Assembly (NCBI RefSeq): GCF_025452235.1
Contig: NZ_CP104965.1
Coordinates: 496,001-560,000 of the forward strand
Reading direction: 5' to 3'
Source: Devosia neptuniae
GTDB lineage: Bacteria > Pseudomonadota > Alphaproteobacteria > Rhizobiales > Devosiaceae
Length of the DNA: 64,000 nt
Each line of letters starts with the position of its first letter. Within the stretch, counting starts at the first letter, position 1. Positions 35,551-44,586 of this stretch are shown in pieces. A model generated the notes under the pieces. That model searched no databases. It was not told the DNA's origin and saw only the letters and a program-made list of their open reading frames with translations. The position numbers and the translations under genes are program-made.

Positions 35551-36411
35551 CTAGACGGCCTGGTCGTAGGCGCTGAGCAGATTGGGCAGGCAAGCGAGCT
35601 GGCCGGTTATGGCATTGCCGTCGGCCAGGTCCCAGCAGGCGGAGAGCGCGGCGTGGGCGGCGGCCCAGCCCAGGATGCGCTTGCGCGGATAGGCGAGGCG
35701 CTGGGCCAGGATATCGGCGCGGGCGGCGATGCGGCGCGGATCGGCAGCCACGGCATCGGCGCGCTCGGGATTGATGAAGACATTGGCGACTTCATAGACC
35801 GGATCGCCCAATAGGCCCTTTGGGTCGATGGCGAGCCAGCCGCGATCGGAGGAGATGATATTGTCGTGGTGCAGATCGCCATGCAGCGGAATCTGCGCCG
35901 TGGGCCGGTCGAACAGGCGAAGGGCTATGCCGGTGGCACGGGCATAGAGATCGCGCGAGGTGTGGGGCCAGAGACGCACGTCGGTATCGAACAGGGTCTG
36001 GAAGCGCTCGCGCAGGACCTGCAGGCTTTCGGGCGCGCCGTCGCGGGGGCGGTGCAGATTGGCGACGACAGTGGCAATGGCGATGGTGCCCTCATCATCA
36101 TGGCCGGCGCGGACGGCATCGCCCAGCGTGCTGCCATCGAGCCATTCCATGAAAATGGTATTGCCGTGAATGTCGAAGACGGTGGCGGCACCCTCCCCGC
36201 CATACCAGTTCAGCAATTGGGCGCCGCGGCTCTCTTCCTCGAGGGCCAGGGGCTTGAGGATTTTGAGGGCGGCGAAGTTGCGGCCATTTTGCTCGACGCG
36301 GAAAATCCAACTGGTGGCGGTTTCCGCCACGGGCGTCGACTTGGTCAGGGACCAGCGGATCATGGCGCGGCTGAGCGCGGTTTCGGCGGGAGACTGATTC
36401 ATGTCAGCCAT
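35551..36411 (-). CDS. Aminoglycoside 6-phosphotransferase-like (APH(6)/hydroxyurea kinase family) protein
   Basis: About 286 residues with a kinase-like fold. The catalytic loop is PLHGDLHHDNII and the metal-binding segment is WLAIDPKGLLGDPVYEVANVFINP, exactly as in streptomycin 6-kinase family members. The N-lobe Lys is in FAALKILKP. The family includes resistance enzymes and many chromosomal kinases of unknown substrate, so resistance should not be assumed. Start is uncertain: ATGs at 36441, 36411 and 36402 are in frame and none has a strong ribosome site. The CAP gene is directly downstream. Confidence 0.82.
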   Translation of the reverse strand: MADMNQSPAETALSRAMIRWSLTKSTPVAETATSWIFRVEQNGRNFAALKILKPLALEEESRGAQLLNWYGGEGAATVFDIHGNTIFMEWLDGSTLGDAVRAGHDDEGTIAIATVVANLHRPRDGAPESLQVLRERFQTLFDTDVRLWPHTSRDLYARATGIALRLFDRPTAQIPLHGDLHHDNIISSDRGWLAIDPKGLLGDPVYEVANVFINPERADAVAADPRRIAARADILAQRLAYPRKRILGWAAAHAALSACWDLADGNAITGQLACLPNLLSAYDQAV

Positions 36412-36625
36412 TAGATCAGAAGGCGTGCTTGCTTTCGACATTAACTGCGCTTGGCAAAAGAACTTGATCGAAATGCGGCGCGGTAGGCATTTGCTAAGCA
36501 AGATATTTGGCACAATGGCAACCCTAACGCCAGCAAACCGGCCTGCTGCAAGTTTTGATAAAGTTGGCCGGAGTTAGACTGATCGCGACGCAGAGACAGC
36601 GCCCAAAGCACAAGGGAACTGGACC

Positions 36626-36799
36626 ATGACGTATTCGAGCGCAAAGGGGCATGACCCCAAAGGACTTTCCGACATCCTGGCGGCCGACGAGGCTGCGCCG
36701 AGCCTGGGGCGGCAGGTATTCAACGGGCTGACCGGGACACTGGTGTTGCTGGTGACCGGGATTTTGGTGCTGCTGGTGGTGCTGTGGAAGTCGCCGTGA
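36626..36799 (+). CDS. Single-span small membrane protein (57 residues)
   Basis: The frame reads MTYSSAKGHDPKGLSDILAA, then a linker and one strongly hydrophobic segment (GTLVLLVTGILVLLVVLW) just before a short KSP tail. AAGGGA lies about 9 bases upstream. N-terminal polar, C-terminal anchor topology. No family recognised. Coding is supported by the clean helix and ribosome site. Confidence 0.6.
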   Translation: MTYSSAKGHDPKGLSDILAADEAAPSLGRQVFNGLTGTLVLLVTGILVLLVVLWKSP

Positions 36800-36811
36800 G
36801 GGACGACGGGC

Positions 36812-36899
36812 TTCTGGCATGGGATGGCGCAGTACCCCTCACCCTGTAATTTCTTCTGAACGAAGAAATTACTGTCCCTCTCCCACAAGGGGCGAGGGT
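36812..36899. repeat. About 86-base dispersed repeat, copy 2
   Basis: Near-identical to 34901-34986, including the central hairpin ATTTCTTC-TGAAC-GAAGAAAT. In both copies a second palindromic segment CTTCTCCCC(C)TTGTGGGAGAAGGTGCCC lies nearby, but on the left side of copy 1 (about 34841-34870) and on the right side of copy 2 (about 36930-36962). The two halves are therefore separable modules. Confidence 0.8.
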
Positions 36900-37013
36900 T
36901 GGCCTCAGCGCTTAGCCTAACCACAGAGCTACCCTTCTCCCCTTGTGGGAGAAGGTGCCCGAAGGGACACCGAGTTCGCGAAGGCGAATTTCGGTTGGGA
37001 TCAGGGGTTTCTT

Positions 37014-38429
37014 TTAGCTGATCTTGTAGGCGTCTTTCGCAGCTTGATAGCTCAGATGCTTGGCTAGCTCTTCGGCCGTGCTCTTGCTGAGGCGGTTTTC
37101 GGCGACCCAGGTGGCGAGGAAACCGCAGACTTCGCGGCGCCAGACGTCGTGGCGGGCGGGGATGGAGAGCAAAGCGCGGGTGTCGTCGTTGAAGCCGGCG
37201 AGGTTGTAGAAGCCGGCGGTCTCGACCACTTGATCGAGATAACGGCGGATGCCCTGCGGGCTATCGTGGAACCACCAGGGCGGGCCGATCATCAGCGAAG
37301 GCCAATAGCCGGCCATGGGGGCCAGTTCGCGGGCATAGGTGGTTTCGTCGAGCACGAACATGATCAGGCGCAGGTTTGGCTCATTGCCGCAGCAGGCGAG
37401 CAGGGCGCGCATGCCGTTGACATAGTCGGTGGTGCCCGGGATGTCGGCGCCCAGATCGGCGCCGCGGGTGGCGAACAGCAGCGGATCGGTATTGCGGCGC
37501 GAGCCGGCATGGAGCTGCATGACCATGCCGTCTTCGACCGAAAGCAAGGCCATTTCGGTCATCATCTGGGCGCGGAACAGTTCGGCATCGGCGGCGTCAT
37601 GCTTGCCGGAGAGAATCTTGTCGAGCAAAGCCTGCTTTTCGATCAGCGGCAGGTCAGCCGTGTTGGCGGAGGGCACGCCATGGTCGGTAGCGAGCGCGCC
37701 GTAGCGGCGGAAATATTCGCGGCGGGCGCGGTGGGCATTGATCAGCCCGGCCCAGTTGGTGACGTCCTCGCCGGTCAGTTCGGCAAATTTCTTGAGATTG
37801 TCGACGATGGCGGGGCGGCTCGGGTCGGTCACGTCATCGGGGCGATAGGTGGTGCGGACGCGGCCCAGAATGCCGGTCTCGGCCATCTTCTGGTGATGGA
37901 CCAGGGGATCGAGGGCGAATTCGGTGGTGGTGATGACTTCCACCTTGGCGCGGTCGAGCAAAGCCAGCGGCAGCAGGTCGGGCGTGGCGAGGGCGGCGTC
38001 GATTTTGTCATAGATGGCGTCGGCCGTGGCGGATGACAGCTCATCGGTGATGCCGAAGGCCCAGTGCAGGGAATGGTCGGTCCAGGTCTTGGACGGGGTG
38101 CCGGCAAAGAGGTGATAATTGGCGGCAAAGAGGCGCCAGGCGGTGCGGCCATCGGCGACGGGCTTGCCATCCTTACGGGGCACGCCCAGCGCATCGTAAT
38201 CCAGCCCCCGGCTGCGCAGCATGCGCAATACGTAATGGTCGGGCGTGAGGAAGAGCGCGGCCGGATCGGAGAAGCGCCCGTTATTGGCGAACCAGGACGG
38301 ATCGGTGTGGCCATGCGGGCAAATCAGCGGCAGGTCGGCCACGGCGGGGTAAAGCTCGCGCGCAATCGACTGGGCCGGTTGGGAGGCAGGGAACAAGCGA
38401 TCGGGATGGAGATGGGCTGAATGGGTCAT
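37014..38429 (-). CDS. uxaC: Glucuronate isomerase
   Basis: A 471-residue enzyme of the amidohydrolase superfamily that isomerises glucuronate to fructuronate and galacturonate to tagaturonate, the first step of hexuronate catabolism. ICPHGHTDPSWFANN provides the first metal-site histidines. Other blocks are WRLFAANYHLFAGTPS, TTTEFALDPLVHH, MQLHAGSRRNTDP and the C-terminal RHDVWRREVCGFLATWV. Length matches E. coli UxaC. No other hexuronate genes (uxaA, uxaB, uxuA) are in the window. Confidence 0.93.
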   Translation of the reverse strand: MTHSAHLHPDRLFPASQPAQSIARELYPAVADLPLICPHGHTDPSWFANNGRFSDPAALFLTPDHYVLRMLRSRGLDYDALGVPRKDGKPVADGRTAWRLFAANYHLFAGTPSKTWTDHSLHWAFGITDELSSATADAIYDKIDAALATPDLLPLALLDRAKVEVITTTEFALDPLVHHQKMAETGILGRVRTTYRPDDVTDPSRPAIVDNLKKFAELTGEDVTNWAGLINAHRARREYFRRYGALATDHGVPSANTADLPLIEKQALLDKILSGKHDAADAELFRAQMMTEMALLSVEDGMVMQLHAGSRRNTDPLLFATRGADLGADIPGTTDYVNGMRALLACCGNEPNLRLIMFVLDETTYARELAPMAGYWPSLMIGPPWWFHDSPQGIRRYLDQVVETAGFYNLAGFNDDTRALLSIPARHDVWRREVCGFLATWVAENRLSKSTAEELAKHLSYQAAKDAYKIS

Positions 38430-38467
38430 GGCACATGTTCTGCCACGGCGCGCGGGCGGGATCAAGC

Positions 38468-38484
38468 ATCTACCATACAAGATC
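38468..38484. promoter_or_regulatory. 17-base motif upstream of uxaC, shared with glpD region
   Basis: On the reverse strand this reads GATCTTGTATGGTAGAT, matching 31288-31304 at 16 of 17 positions, and lies 39-55 bases before the uxaC start. Position and near-identity at two carbon-catabolic genes 7 kb apart suggest one regulator. Confidence 0.5.
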
Positions 38485-38643
38485 GGGATTGATCGGATTT
38501 TATGTAAATTAACCGCTTTGACAGGGAGGCTTTCGCGCAGCAGCGATGTCCGGGTTAGCTTTTTCTCGCGGGTGAGAAGAGCTTAATGGCGGCGACCCTT
38601 GGCAATGACTGGCGCAGTGGCCGGCGACAATTAGGGGCGGCAA

Positions 38644-38796
38644 ATGACACATCTGGGTACATCCGACATCAAGGCAACGCGGCTGGCGGCGCATCGCTCG
38701 GCGCAGATGCAGCGCACGCAGACCATGCTGATGGCAGCAGGGCTAGCGGCGCTGGGCATTGTGGCGGTGGCGGCTTCGATGATGGCGGTGTTTTAG
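38644..38796 (+). CDS. Single-span small membrane protein (50 residues)
   Basis: Reads MTHLGTSDIKATRLAAHRSA, a Met/Gln-rich middle and a hydrophobic C-terminal helix (LMAAGLAALGIVAVAASMM). AGGGGCGG precedes the ATG. The topology resembles the 57-residue protein at 36626-36799, although the sequences are not similar. No family recognised. Confidence 0.5.
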   Translation: MTHLGTSDIKATRLAAHRSAQMQRTQTMLMAAGLAALGIVAVAASMMAVF

Positions 38797-38802
38797 CGGA
38801 TT

Positions 38803-38847
38803 GGTGCCACGACCTCGTGGTTCGACAGGCTCACCATGAGGTCTACT
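38803..38847. repeat. 45-base dispersed repeat, copy 2
   Basis: Same as 19591-19635 with one mismatch. It lies between the small membrane protein gene and the response regulator gene, ending 65 bases before the latter's start. Confidence 0.8.
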
Positions 38848-38911
38848 GAGGCGAGGGTTGAGCCCTGTGGCTCGCGAGCATAGTGTGCCGGCGGGGGGAC
38901 CATCGGCGCCG

Positions 38912-39583
38912 ATGCGAATATTGCTTGTCGAAGATAATGAAGACCTGGGCGAGGCCATCGAGAAGCGGCTGCGTACCGCTGGGCACTCGGTGGAATGGGT
39001 GCGGGACGGCAATGATGTGGTGTCGGCGGCCGAGGGCGATGCGTTCGATGCGGTGGCGCTCGATCTGATGCTGCCCAATCGGGACGGGATCGGGCTGATC
39101 GCCGAATTGCGCAAGCGCAAGTTCAATGCACCGATCCTGGTGATTACGGCGCGCTCGGAAATCGATGACAAGGTGAGCCTGCTCGATCTGGGGGCGGATG
39201 ATTATCTGGTCAAGCCGTTCGACCTGCGGGAGCTGGAAGCGCGGCTGCGGGCGTTGATGCGCCGGACCGGCGGGCAGACCACGAGCACGCTGGGCGTGGG
39301 CAATCTGGCGCTGGATATGGCCGGGCTCAATGCCTCGATCGGCGGCAAATCGCTGGAATTGGGGCGGCGCGAGTTCCGGCTGCTGGAAATCCTGGTGACC
39401 AATGCGGGCAAGGTGGTGCCCAAGGAGCGGCTGATGAACCAGCTGTTCAATTTCGATGAAGCCGTGTCGGTCAATGCGCTGGAGCTGCATATTTCGCGGC
39501 TGCGCAAAAAGCTGGAAGCGGCTGATATCGAGATCGGCACGGTGCGCGGCGTGGGCTATGTGCTGCGGGCGCCCAATGGGTAG
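38912..39583 (+). CDS. OmpR-family response regulator (TctD-like)
   Basis: A 223-residue regulator. The receiver domain (residues 1-115) has the acidic pair in LVEDNED, phosphoacceptor Asp in ALDLMLPNRDG, Thr in ITARS and Lys in LVKPFDLRELEARL. The winged-helix DNA-binding domain follows, ending VSVNALELHISRLRKKLE and TVRGVGYVLRA. It overlaps the start of the fused kinase gene, so the two form one unit. Similarity to TctD plus the nearby tctCBA genes suggests control of that transporter; this is inference. Confidence 0.92.
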   Translation: MRILLVEDNEDLGEAIEKRLRTAGHSVEWVRDGNDVVSAAEGDAFDAVALDLMLPNRDGIGLIAELRKRKFNAPILVITARSEIDDKVSLLDLGADDYLVKPFDLRELEARLRALMRRTGGQTTSTLGVGNLALDMAGLNASIGGKSLELGRREFRLLEILVTNAGKVVPKERLMNQLFNFDEAVSVNALELHISRLRKKLEAADIEIGTVRGVGYVLRAPNG

Positions 39584-42056
39584 CGGGCCAATGCCGGCTC
39601 ATTCGTTTTCCATCCGGCGGCGGATTCTGGCGCTGGCAGTGGCGCTGCTGCTGGGGGCGGCGGTTATCCTGGTGGTGTTTATCCGCGATTATGCGGAGCG
39701 GGCGGCGGATCGGGCGTTTGATCGCTTGCTGGCGGCGTCGGCGCTGACCATTGCCGGGGCGGTGCAGGTGGAAAACGATGCGGTGATCGTGGAATTGCCG
39801 TTTGCCTCGTTTGGCATGTTTTCGGGGCGGGACCGGGTGTTCTATGCGGTGGAAGACCCGCGTGGGCGGGCGGTCACCGGGTATGATGACCTGTCGGCCA
39901 ACCTCACGGAGATGCAGTCGGCAGGGCCGGTGTTTCAGGACGCGATGTATCGCGGCGAGCTGGTGCGGGTGGCCAGCGTCGGGCGGCTGACCTCGTCGGC
40001 CAGCGAAACCGATTGGGTGACCATCCATGTCGCCGAAACGCAGAATGAGCGGGAGGCGCTGGCCAATGAGATTTTGGGCAATGCCATTGTGCCGGTGGTG
40101 GCGCTGACGCTGCTGGCGGTGGCGCTGGTGTGGTTTGGCATTGGGCGCATGTTTGCCCCACTCTATCAACTGGAACAGGCTTTGCGCGGGCGCACGCCCG
40201 ATGATCTGTCGCCTCTCGATGTGCCGGTACCGGTGGAGGTGAGCCAGTTGGTGGGGGCACTCAATGCCTTCATGGCGCGGCTAGGCAGCAGTATGGAGCG
40301 GCTGAGCGGGCTGGTGGCAGAGGCGGCCCATGAAGTGCGCACGCCGCTGGCTTCGTTGCGGGCGCAGGCGGAAGTGGCGATGGACGAGCAGGACCCCGAC
40401 GCGCTGCGCCGGCGGGTGGGGCGCATCCACCAGGGGGCGATCCATGCCAGCCAATTGGTGTCGCAATTGCTGATGGATGCAACGATTTCCCACCGGCTGG
40501 AAAACCAGGAGAGCGACACGACACCGTTTGGGGCGGTGATCGAGGATGTGCGGCAGCGGCTGGATGGCGATCAATCGGCGCGGCTGAACCTCGACATTCC
40601 TGAGGCGGTGGCAGCGGCGCAAATTCGTGGCGATCGGGTGGCGTTGCGCGAGATGGTCCGCAATGTGGTGGATAATGCCATGGTCTATTCGGAGGGCTCG
40701 GTTTCCATTGCCGGAGCGATGCAGGACGGGTTGCTGACCATGGTGGTGACCGATAGCGGGCCGGGCATTCCCGATGGGGAAAAGGGCGTGGTGCTGGCGC
40801 GGTTCAAGCGAGGCAGCAGCGCCAGCGCCAAGGTAGGGTCGGGGCTGGGGCTGTCGATCGTCAAGCGGGTGGTGGAGGCGCATCGTGGGGCACTGCGATT
40901 GAAGGACCGGGAGGGCGGCGGGCTGGCGGTGGAGATTGAATTGCCGCTGGTCGGGCGCAATGCCAGACTTGAGCAATTGCGCAAGGCGCTCGGCAGCGTC
41001 GCCATGCTGGCGCTGTGTCTAGTGCTGGTGCAGCCGCAGGAGGCGCGGGCGGTGGAGTCGCGCTATCCGGCACCGGACGGCAGCAGCGAGCAGGTGCTGA
41101 CCATTCTGGGGGTGACCGATACGCCGCTATTCGCCCAGTTCGTGGCGGGGTTTCAGCTGCGCTGGCCGGGGGTGACGGTCATTTACGAAGAGACGGATTC
41201 GGTGCCGCTTTATGAGCGGTTCCTGGCGGGAGATACCAATCCCAAGCCGGACCTGGTGATCAGTTCGGCGTCGGACCTGCAGGTCAAGCTCGCCAATGAC
41301 GGCTATGCGCTGGCCTATGACAGCCCCTATCTGGCGCAATTGCCGGAATGGGCGTATTGGCGCAATGAGCTGTTTGGGTTCACCTTTGAGCCGGCGGTGA
41401 TCATCTATAACCCCGACCTGATCGGGGCCGATGAAGTGCCGCGCACGCATTTGACGCTGGCCGAATTGCTGGAAAACCAGACGGCGCGGTTCCGCGGCAA
41501 GATCGCGACCTATGATATCGGGGTCTCGGGCGTGGGCTATCTGCTGGCGGCGCAGGACCAGACGATTTCGTCGAACTTCTGGCGGCTGGCCGCGGCGTTT
41601 GGCCGGGTGAATGCGCAATTCAGCGGATCGAGCCCGGCCATTTTGAATGGCGTGGCCGATGGCTCGCTTGCGCTGGGCTATAATGTGCTGGGCTCCTATG
41701 CCTTTGCGCGCAAGGCGGCGGGGGCCAATATCGAAATCGTGGTGCCGGACGATTATGTGCTGGTGCTGACGCGCTCGATGATGATCCCGCGCGATGCGCC
41801 CTACCCCGAGCTGGGCAAGGCGTTTGTCGATTTTGCGCTGTCGCCGGAGGGGCAGGCCATTGCGGCGGGGCAGACGGCACTGGGCTCGGTGGTGGCGGGC
41901 GGGGTGGGCGAATGGAGCAGCGAGGCCATTGCGGGCCGGGGGCGCGGGGTGATCCAGCCGATACCGCTGGGGCCGGCGCTGCTGGTGTCGCTCGACCAGC
42001 AGCGCAAGCGGCGATTTCTGGACACGTGGCAGGAGATTGTTTCGCCCAAGCCGTAA
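39576..42056 (+). CDS. Sensor histidine kinase fused to a C-terminal periplasmic binding protein domain
   Basis: An 826-residue fusion. Residues 1-40 include the first membrane span, 41-165 a periplasmic sensor, 167-190 the second span. HisKA follows with AHEVRTPLASLR (His252), then an HATPase with N-box VRNVVDNAMVYSE, G1 DSGPGIP and G2 GSGLGLSIVK. After residue 460 a third hydrophobic span (about 471-487) leads to an extracellular binding protein of the iron/PgtC type (about 495-826), which would face the periplasm. The frame is uninterrupted. In related systems the binding protein is separate, as PgtC beside PgtB. The start overlaps the regulator stop (ATGGGTAG); ATG 39591 is an alternative. 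Confidence 0.9.
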   Translation: MGSGPMPAHSFSIRRRILALAVALLLGAAVILVVFIRDYAERAADRAFDRLLAASALTIAGAVQVENDAVIVELPFASFGMFSGRDRVFYAVEDPRGRAVTGYDDLSANLTEMQSAGPVFQDAMYRGELVRVASVGRLTSSASETDWVTIHVAETQNEREALANEILGNAIVPVVALTLLAVALVWFGIGRMFAPLYQLEQALRGRTPDDLSPLDVPVPVEVSQLVGALNAFMARLGSSMERLSGLVAEAAHEVRTPLASLRAQAEVAMDEQDPDALRRRVGRIHQGAIHASQLVSQLLMDATISHRLENQESDTTPFGAVIEDVRQRLDGDQSARLNLDIPEAVAAAQIRGDRVALREMVRNVVDNAMVYSEGSVSIAGAMQDGLLTMVVTDSGPGIPDGEKGVVLARFKRGSSASAKVGSGLGLSIVKRVVEAHRGALRLKDREGGGLAVEIELPLVGRNARLEQLRKALGSVAMLALCLVLVQPQEARAVESRYPAPDGSSEQVLTILGVTDTPLFAQFVAGFQLRWPGVTVIYEETDSVPLYERFLAGDTNPKPDLVISSASDLQVKLANDGYALAYDSPYLAQLPEWAYWRNELFGFTFEPAVIIYNPDLIGADEVPRTHLTLAELLENQTARFRGKIATYDIGVSGVGYLLAAQDQTISSNFWRLAAAFGRVNAQFSGSSPAILNGVADGSLALGYNVLGSYAFARKAAGANIEIVVPDDYVLVLTRSMMIPRDAPYPELGKAFVDFALSPEGQAIAAGQTALGSVVAGGVGEWSSEAIAGRGRGVIQPIPLGPALLVSLDQQRKRRFLDTWQEIVSPKP

Positions 42057-42253
42057 AAATCCCATGCGTCCAGCGCATATCAGTGGGTGGGTGTTTGGAA
42101 TATCGGCTGAAAATTGGCGTTTCTAGCCAGGCATTCGCGCTAGACGCATAGCTGGAATGATGGAATGGCCCTACCGGTCGGACGGGGATGAGCCCATTTA
42201 CACACTCATGAAAGCGAACGGCGATCTGGCCGGGCTTTGAGAGGAAAATGGCA

Positions 42254-42424
42254 ATGAGCACTCATCGGAACAATCGTTTCTTTGCAGCCCTTGGCACCTT
42301 CGTGGAAGTGTTCGGCAGCGCTGCTGCTGTGTCCAACGCGGTGGAAGCCGGGCGGATGCCCAAAACCAAGCACCTCAAGTCCCTCGGCATCGACGCTGAC
42401 GCTTTCCGTTCGATCGGCAGGTAA
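42254..42424 (+). CDS. Small conserved-type protein (56 residues), DUF1127-like C-terminus
   Basis: Reads MSTHRNNRFFAALGTFVEVF, then GSAAAVSNAVEAGRMPKTKH and LKSLGIDADAFRSIGR. The pattern AVSNAVEAGRxP...LxxLGID is, to my knowledge, common among short hyphomicrobial proteins and recalls DUF1127 proteins, some of which affect RNA turnover or phosphate and carbon metabolism. GAGAGGAAA fits this ATG (9 bases) better than that at 42248. A strong terminator follows. Confidence 0.7.
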   Translation: MSTHRNNRFFAALGTFVEVFGSAAAVSNAVEAGRMPKTKHLKSLGIDADAFRSIGR

Positions 42425-42491
42425 GTCTCCTGCTCGAAGCGGGGCGCTGGCCCCTCCCTGTGCGACCCGTATCGAGTTGCCGATCAACGTG

Positions 42492-42532
42492 AAAAAGCCC
42501 GGATGCGCTGTGATGGCGCGTCCGGGCTTTTT
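42492..42532. terminator. Bidirectional Rho-independent terminator
   Basis: AAAAAGCCCGGA-T-GCGC pairs with GCGC-G-TCCGGGCTTTTT around a 7-base loop, giving a stem over 15 pairs with A and T runs on both sides. It separates the small protein gene from the convergent tctA gene, ending 6 bases before the tctA stop. Confidence 0.9.
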
Positions 42533-42537
42533 GCTTT

Positions 42538-44085
42538 TTAGTCCTCGTTAGCGGCGAGGGAGCTGAGGACTGCCCCCCTGCCCCGCAGGCGCATGATCAG
42601 CGGTAGGACGATGGCGACCAGCGCAACGGCATACATCACCACCGCAATCGGGGAATGCACCAGGATGATTGGGTCGCCCTGGCTGATGGCCAGTGCGCGG
42701 CGCAATTGTTGTTCGGCCATGGGGCCAAGGATGAGGCCGACGACGACCGGCGCGATGGGATAATCGAAGCGACGCAGGATATAGCCCAGGAGCCCAAAGA
42801 CCAGCAGCATGCCCAGCTCGAACGAGAACGGGATGGGCCCCAGCCGCCCGGACATGGCGCCATTGGCGCCGATCGTGCCCAGGGTAGCAAACACCAGAAT
42901 GCCGCCATAGAGCCAGGGCTTGGGAATGGTCAGCAGGCGGACCCAGAGGCCAATCAGCGGCAGATTGAGGACCAGCAGCATGAAATTGGCGACGAGGAGG
43001 CTCGCGATCAGCGACCAGACCAGAGGGGCATTGTTGGCGAACAGCAAGGGGCCGGGCTGCAGCCCGAATTGCTGGAAGCCGGCCAGCATGATGGCGGCGG
43101 TGGCCGAGGTGGGCAGGCCCAGGGTCAAGAGCGGCACGAGCGTGCCGGCGGCGGAGGCATTGTTGGCCGCCTCGGGTCCGGCGACACCTTCGATGGCGCC
43201 GTGGCCGAATTCCTCGGGATATTTGGTGAGGCGCTGCTCGGTGGCATAGGAGAAGAAGGTGCCGATTTCGGCGCCACCGGCCGGCATGGCGCCGATGGGG
43301 AAGCCGATCAACGTGCCGCGCAGCCAGGCGCCCCAGGAGCGTTTCCAATCCTGCGCGGTCATCCAGACCGAGCCTTTGACGGCCAGCACTTCTTCCTTGA
43401 TCTGGTTGGGAGTGGCGGCAATGGCCAGGGTTTCGCCAATGGCAAACAGCGCCACGGCCAGCGTGGTGACTTCGATGCCGTCGAGCAGATCGGGAATGCC
43501 GAAGGCGAGACGCGACTGACCGGTTTGCAGATCAATGCCGATGACGCCCAGGCCCAGGCCAATGAACAGCGCGGTGATGCCGCGCAGGGCGCTGTTGCCA
43601 AAGGCAGCCGAGACGGTGATGAAGGCCAAAACCATCAGCGCGAAATAATCGGCGGGGCCGAAGGACAGGGCCACCTTGACGACCCAAGGGGCGAGGAAGG
43701 CGAGCGCCAAAGTGGCGATGAGACCGGCAACGAACGAGCCGATGGCGGCGGTGGCCAGAGCAGGTCCGCCCCGGCCCTTGCGGGCCATTTTATTGCCCTC
43801 CAGCGCAGTGACGATGGAGGCGCTTTCGCCGGGTGTGTTGAGCAGGATGGAGGTGGTCGAGCCGCCATACATGCCGCCGTAATAAATGCCGGCAAACATG
43901 ATCAGCGAGCCGGTGGGATCGAGCCGATAGGTGACGGGCAGCAGCAAAGCCACGGTCAGCGCCGGGCCAATGCCGGGCAGCACGCCGACGGCGGTGCCCA
44001 GGGTCACCCCGATCAGGCCATAGATGAGATTTTGCCACTGGAGGGCGGCGACGAGCCCCTGGGCGAGCAGACCGAAGGTATCCAT
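42538..44085 (-). CDS. tctA: Tripartite tricarboxylate transporter large membrane subunit
   Basis: A 515-residue polytopic protein with about twelve spans. The family motifs [37 protein letters not shown] and the second-half [19 protein letters not shown] are all present. It is the translocating subunit of the Na+-coupled TctABC citrate-type carrier. It is last in the order tctC-tctB-tctA, 15 bases after tctB. Confidence 0.93.
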   Translation of the reverse strand: MDTFGLLAQGLVAALQWQNLIYGLIGVTLGTAVGVLPGIGPALTVALLLPVTYRLDPTGSLIMFAGIYYGGMYGGSTTSILLNTPGESASIVTALEGNKMARKGRGGPALATAAIGSFVAGLIATLALAFLAPWVVKVALSFGPADYFALMVLAFITVSAAFGNSALRGITALFIGLGLGVIGIDLQTGQSRLAFGIPDLLDGIEVTTLAVALFAIGETLAIAATPNQIKEEVLAVKGSVWMTAQDWKRSWGAWLRGTLIGFPIGAMPAGGAEIGTFFSYATEQRLTKYPEEFGHGAIEGVAGPEAANNASAAGTLVPLLTLGLPTSATAAIMLAGFQQFGLQPGPLLFANNAPLVWSLIASLLVANFMLLVLNLPLIGLWVRLLTIPKPWLYGGILVFATLGTIGANGAMSGRLGPIPFSFELGMLLVFGLLGYILRRFDYPIAPVVVGLILGPMAEQQLRRALAISQGDPIILVHSPIAVVMYAVALVAIVLPLIMRLRGRGAVLSSLAANED

Positions 44086-44100
44086 ATCAGCGCCTTCCGA

Positions 44101-44586
44101 TCAGGGAACGAGACGTTCGAGCGGGCCCGTGGGCAGGGAAAGCTGCAGGCCGCGCGAGAAAATGAACCAGACGACGAAGGCGAAAACGACGCCGATGGGA
44201 ATGGTCTGCCACAATGGACCGCGGCCGAAGCCCTTGGCGGTGAAGGCGAAGAGCAGGCCGGTGGCGATCGAGAAACCCGCCCAGCCCAGCAGCAGCAATT
44301 GGGCGACGAGGCCGCCGATAATCCAGGCCATGGGGCCGTAATTATCGCGTTCGCGCGCGGGGAACTTGCCACGGAAGGCGGCTAAAACCGTGCCGATGGA
44401 GAGCAACAATAGCCCGCCGGCGATGACATAGGGAAAGACCGTGGGGCCGACGCGCGCCTGAATGGGGGGCACGCGCATCAGCGAGGTCTGCCAGATGATG
44501 ACAGCACCAATGATGGCCAGGACGGCCGCTATGACAAGCGCCGCCCCATCGGGGCGGCGCGAGAGATTGGGTTGCCCAGTCGTCAT
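44101..44586 (-). CDS. tctB: Tripartite tricarboxylate transporter small membrane subunit
   Basis: A 161-residue protein with four membrane spans and the usual block VGPTVFPYVIAGGLLLLS. Low sequence conservation is normal in this subunit, so identification rests on position, length and span count. The ATG overlaps the tctC stop (ATGA). Confidence 0.88.
   Translation of the reverse strand: MTTGQPNLSRRPDGAALVIAAVLAIIGAVIIWQTSLMRVPPIQARVGPTVFPYVIAGGLLLLSIGTVLAAFRGKFPARERDNYGPMAWIIGGLVAQLLLLGWAGFSIATGLLFAFTAKGFGRGPLWQTIPIGVVFAFVVWFIFSRGLQLSLPTGPLERLVP

Noticed and set aside
35551..36411. Streptomycin resistance gene
   Set aside because: The fold and motifs match the APH(6) family, but many chromosomal members have other or unknown substrates and nothing nearby suggests a resistance cassette.
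42655..44385. Forward open frame of 576 codons over tctA and tctB
   Set aside because: It is antisense to two well-recognised membrane protein genes, has the Gly/Asp/Gln-rich composition of a GC-rich shadow frame and shows no domain.
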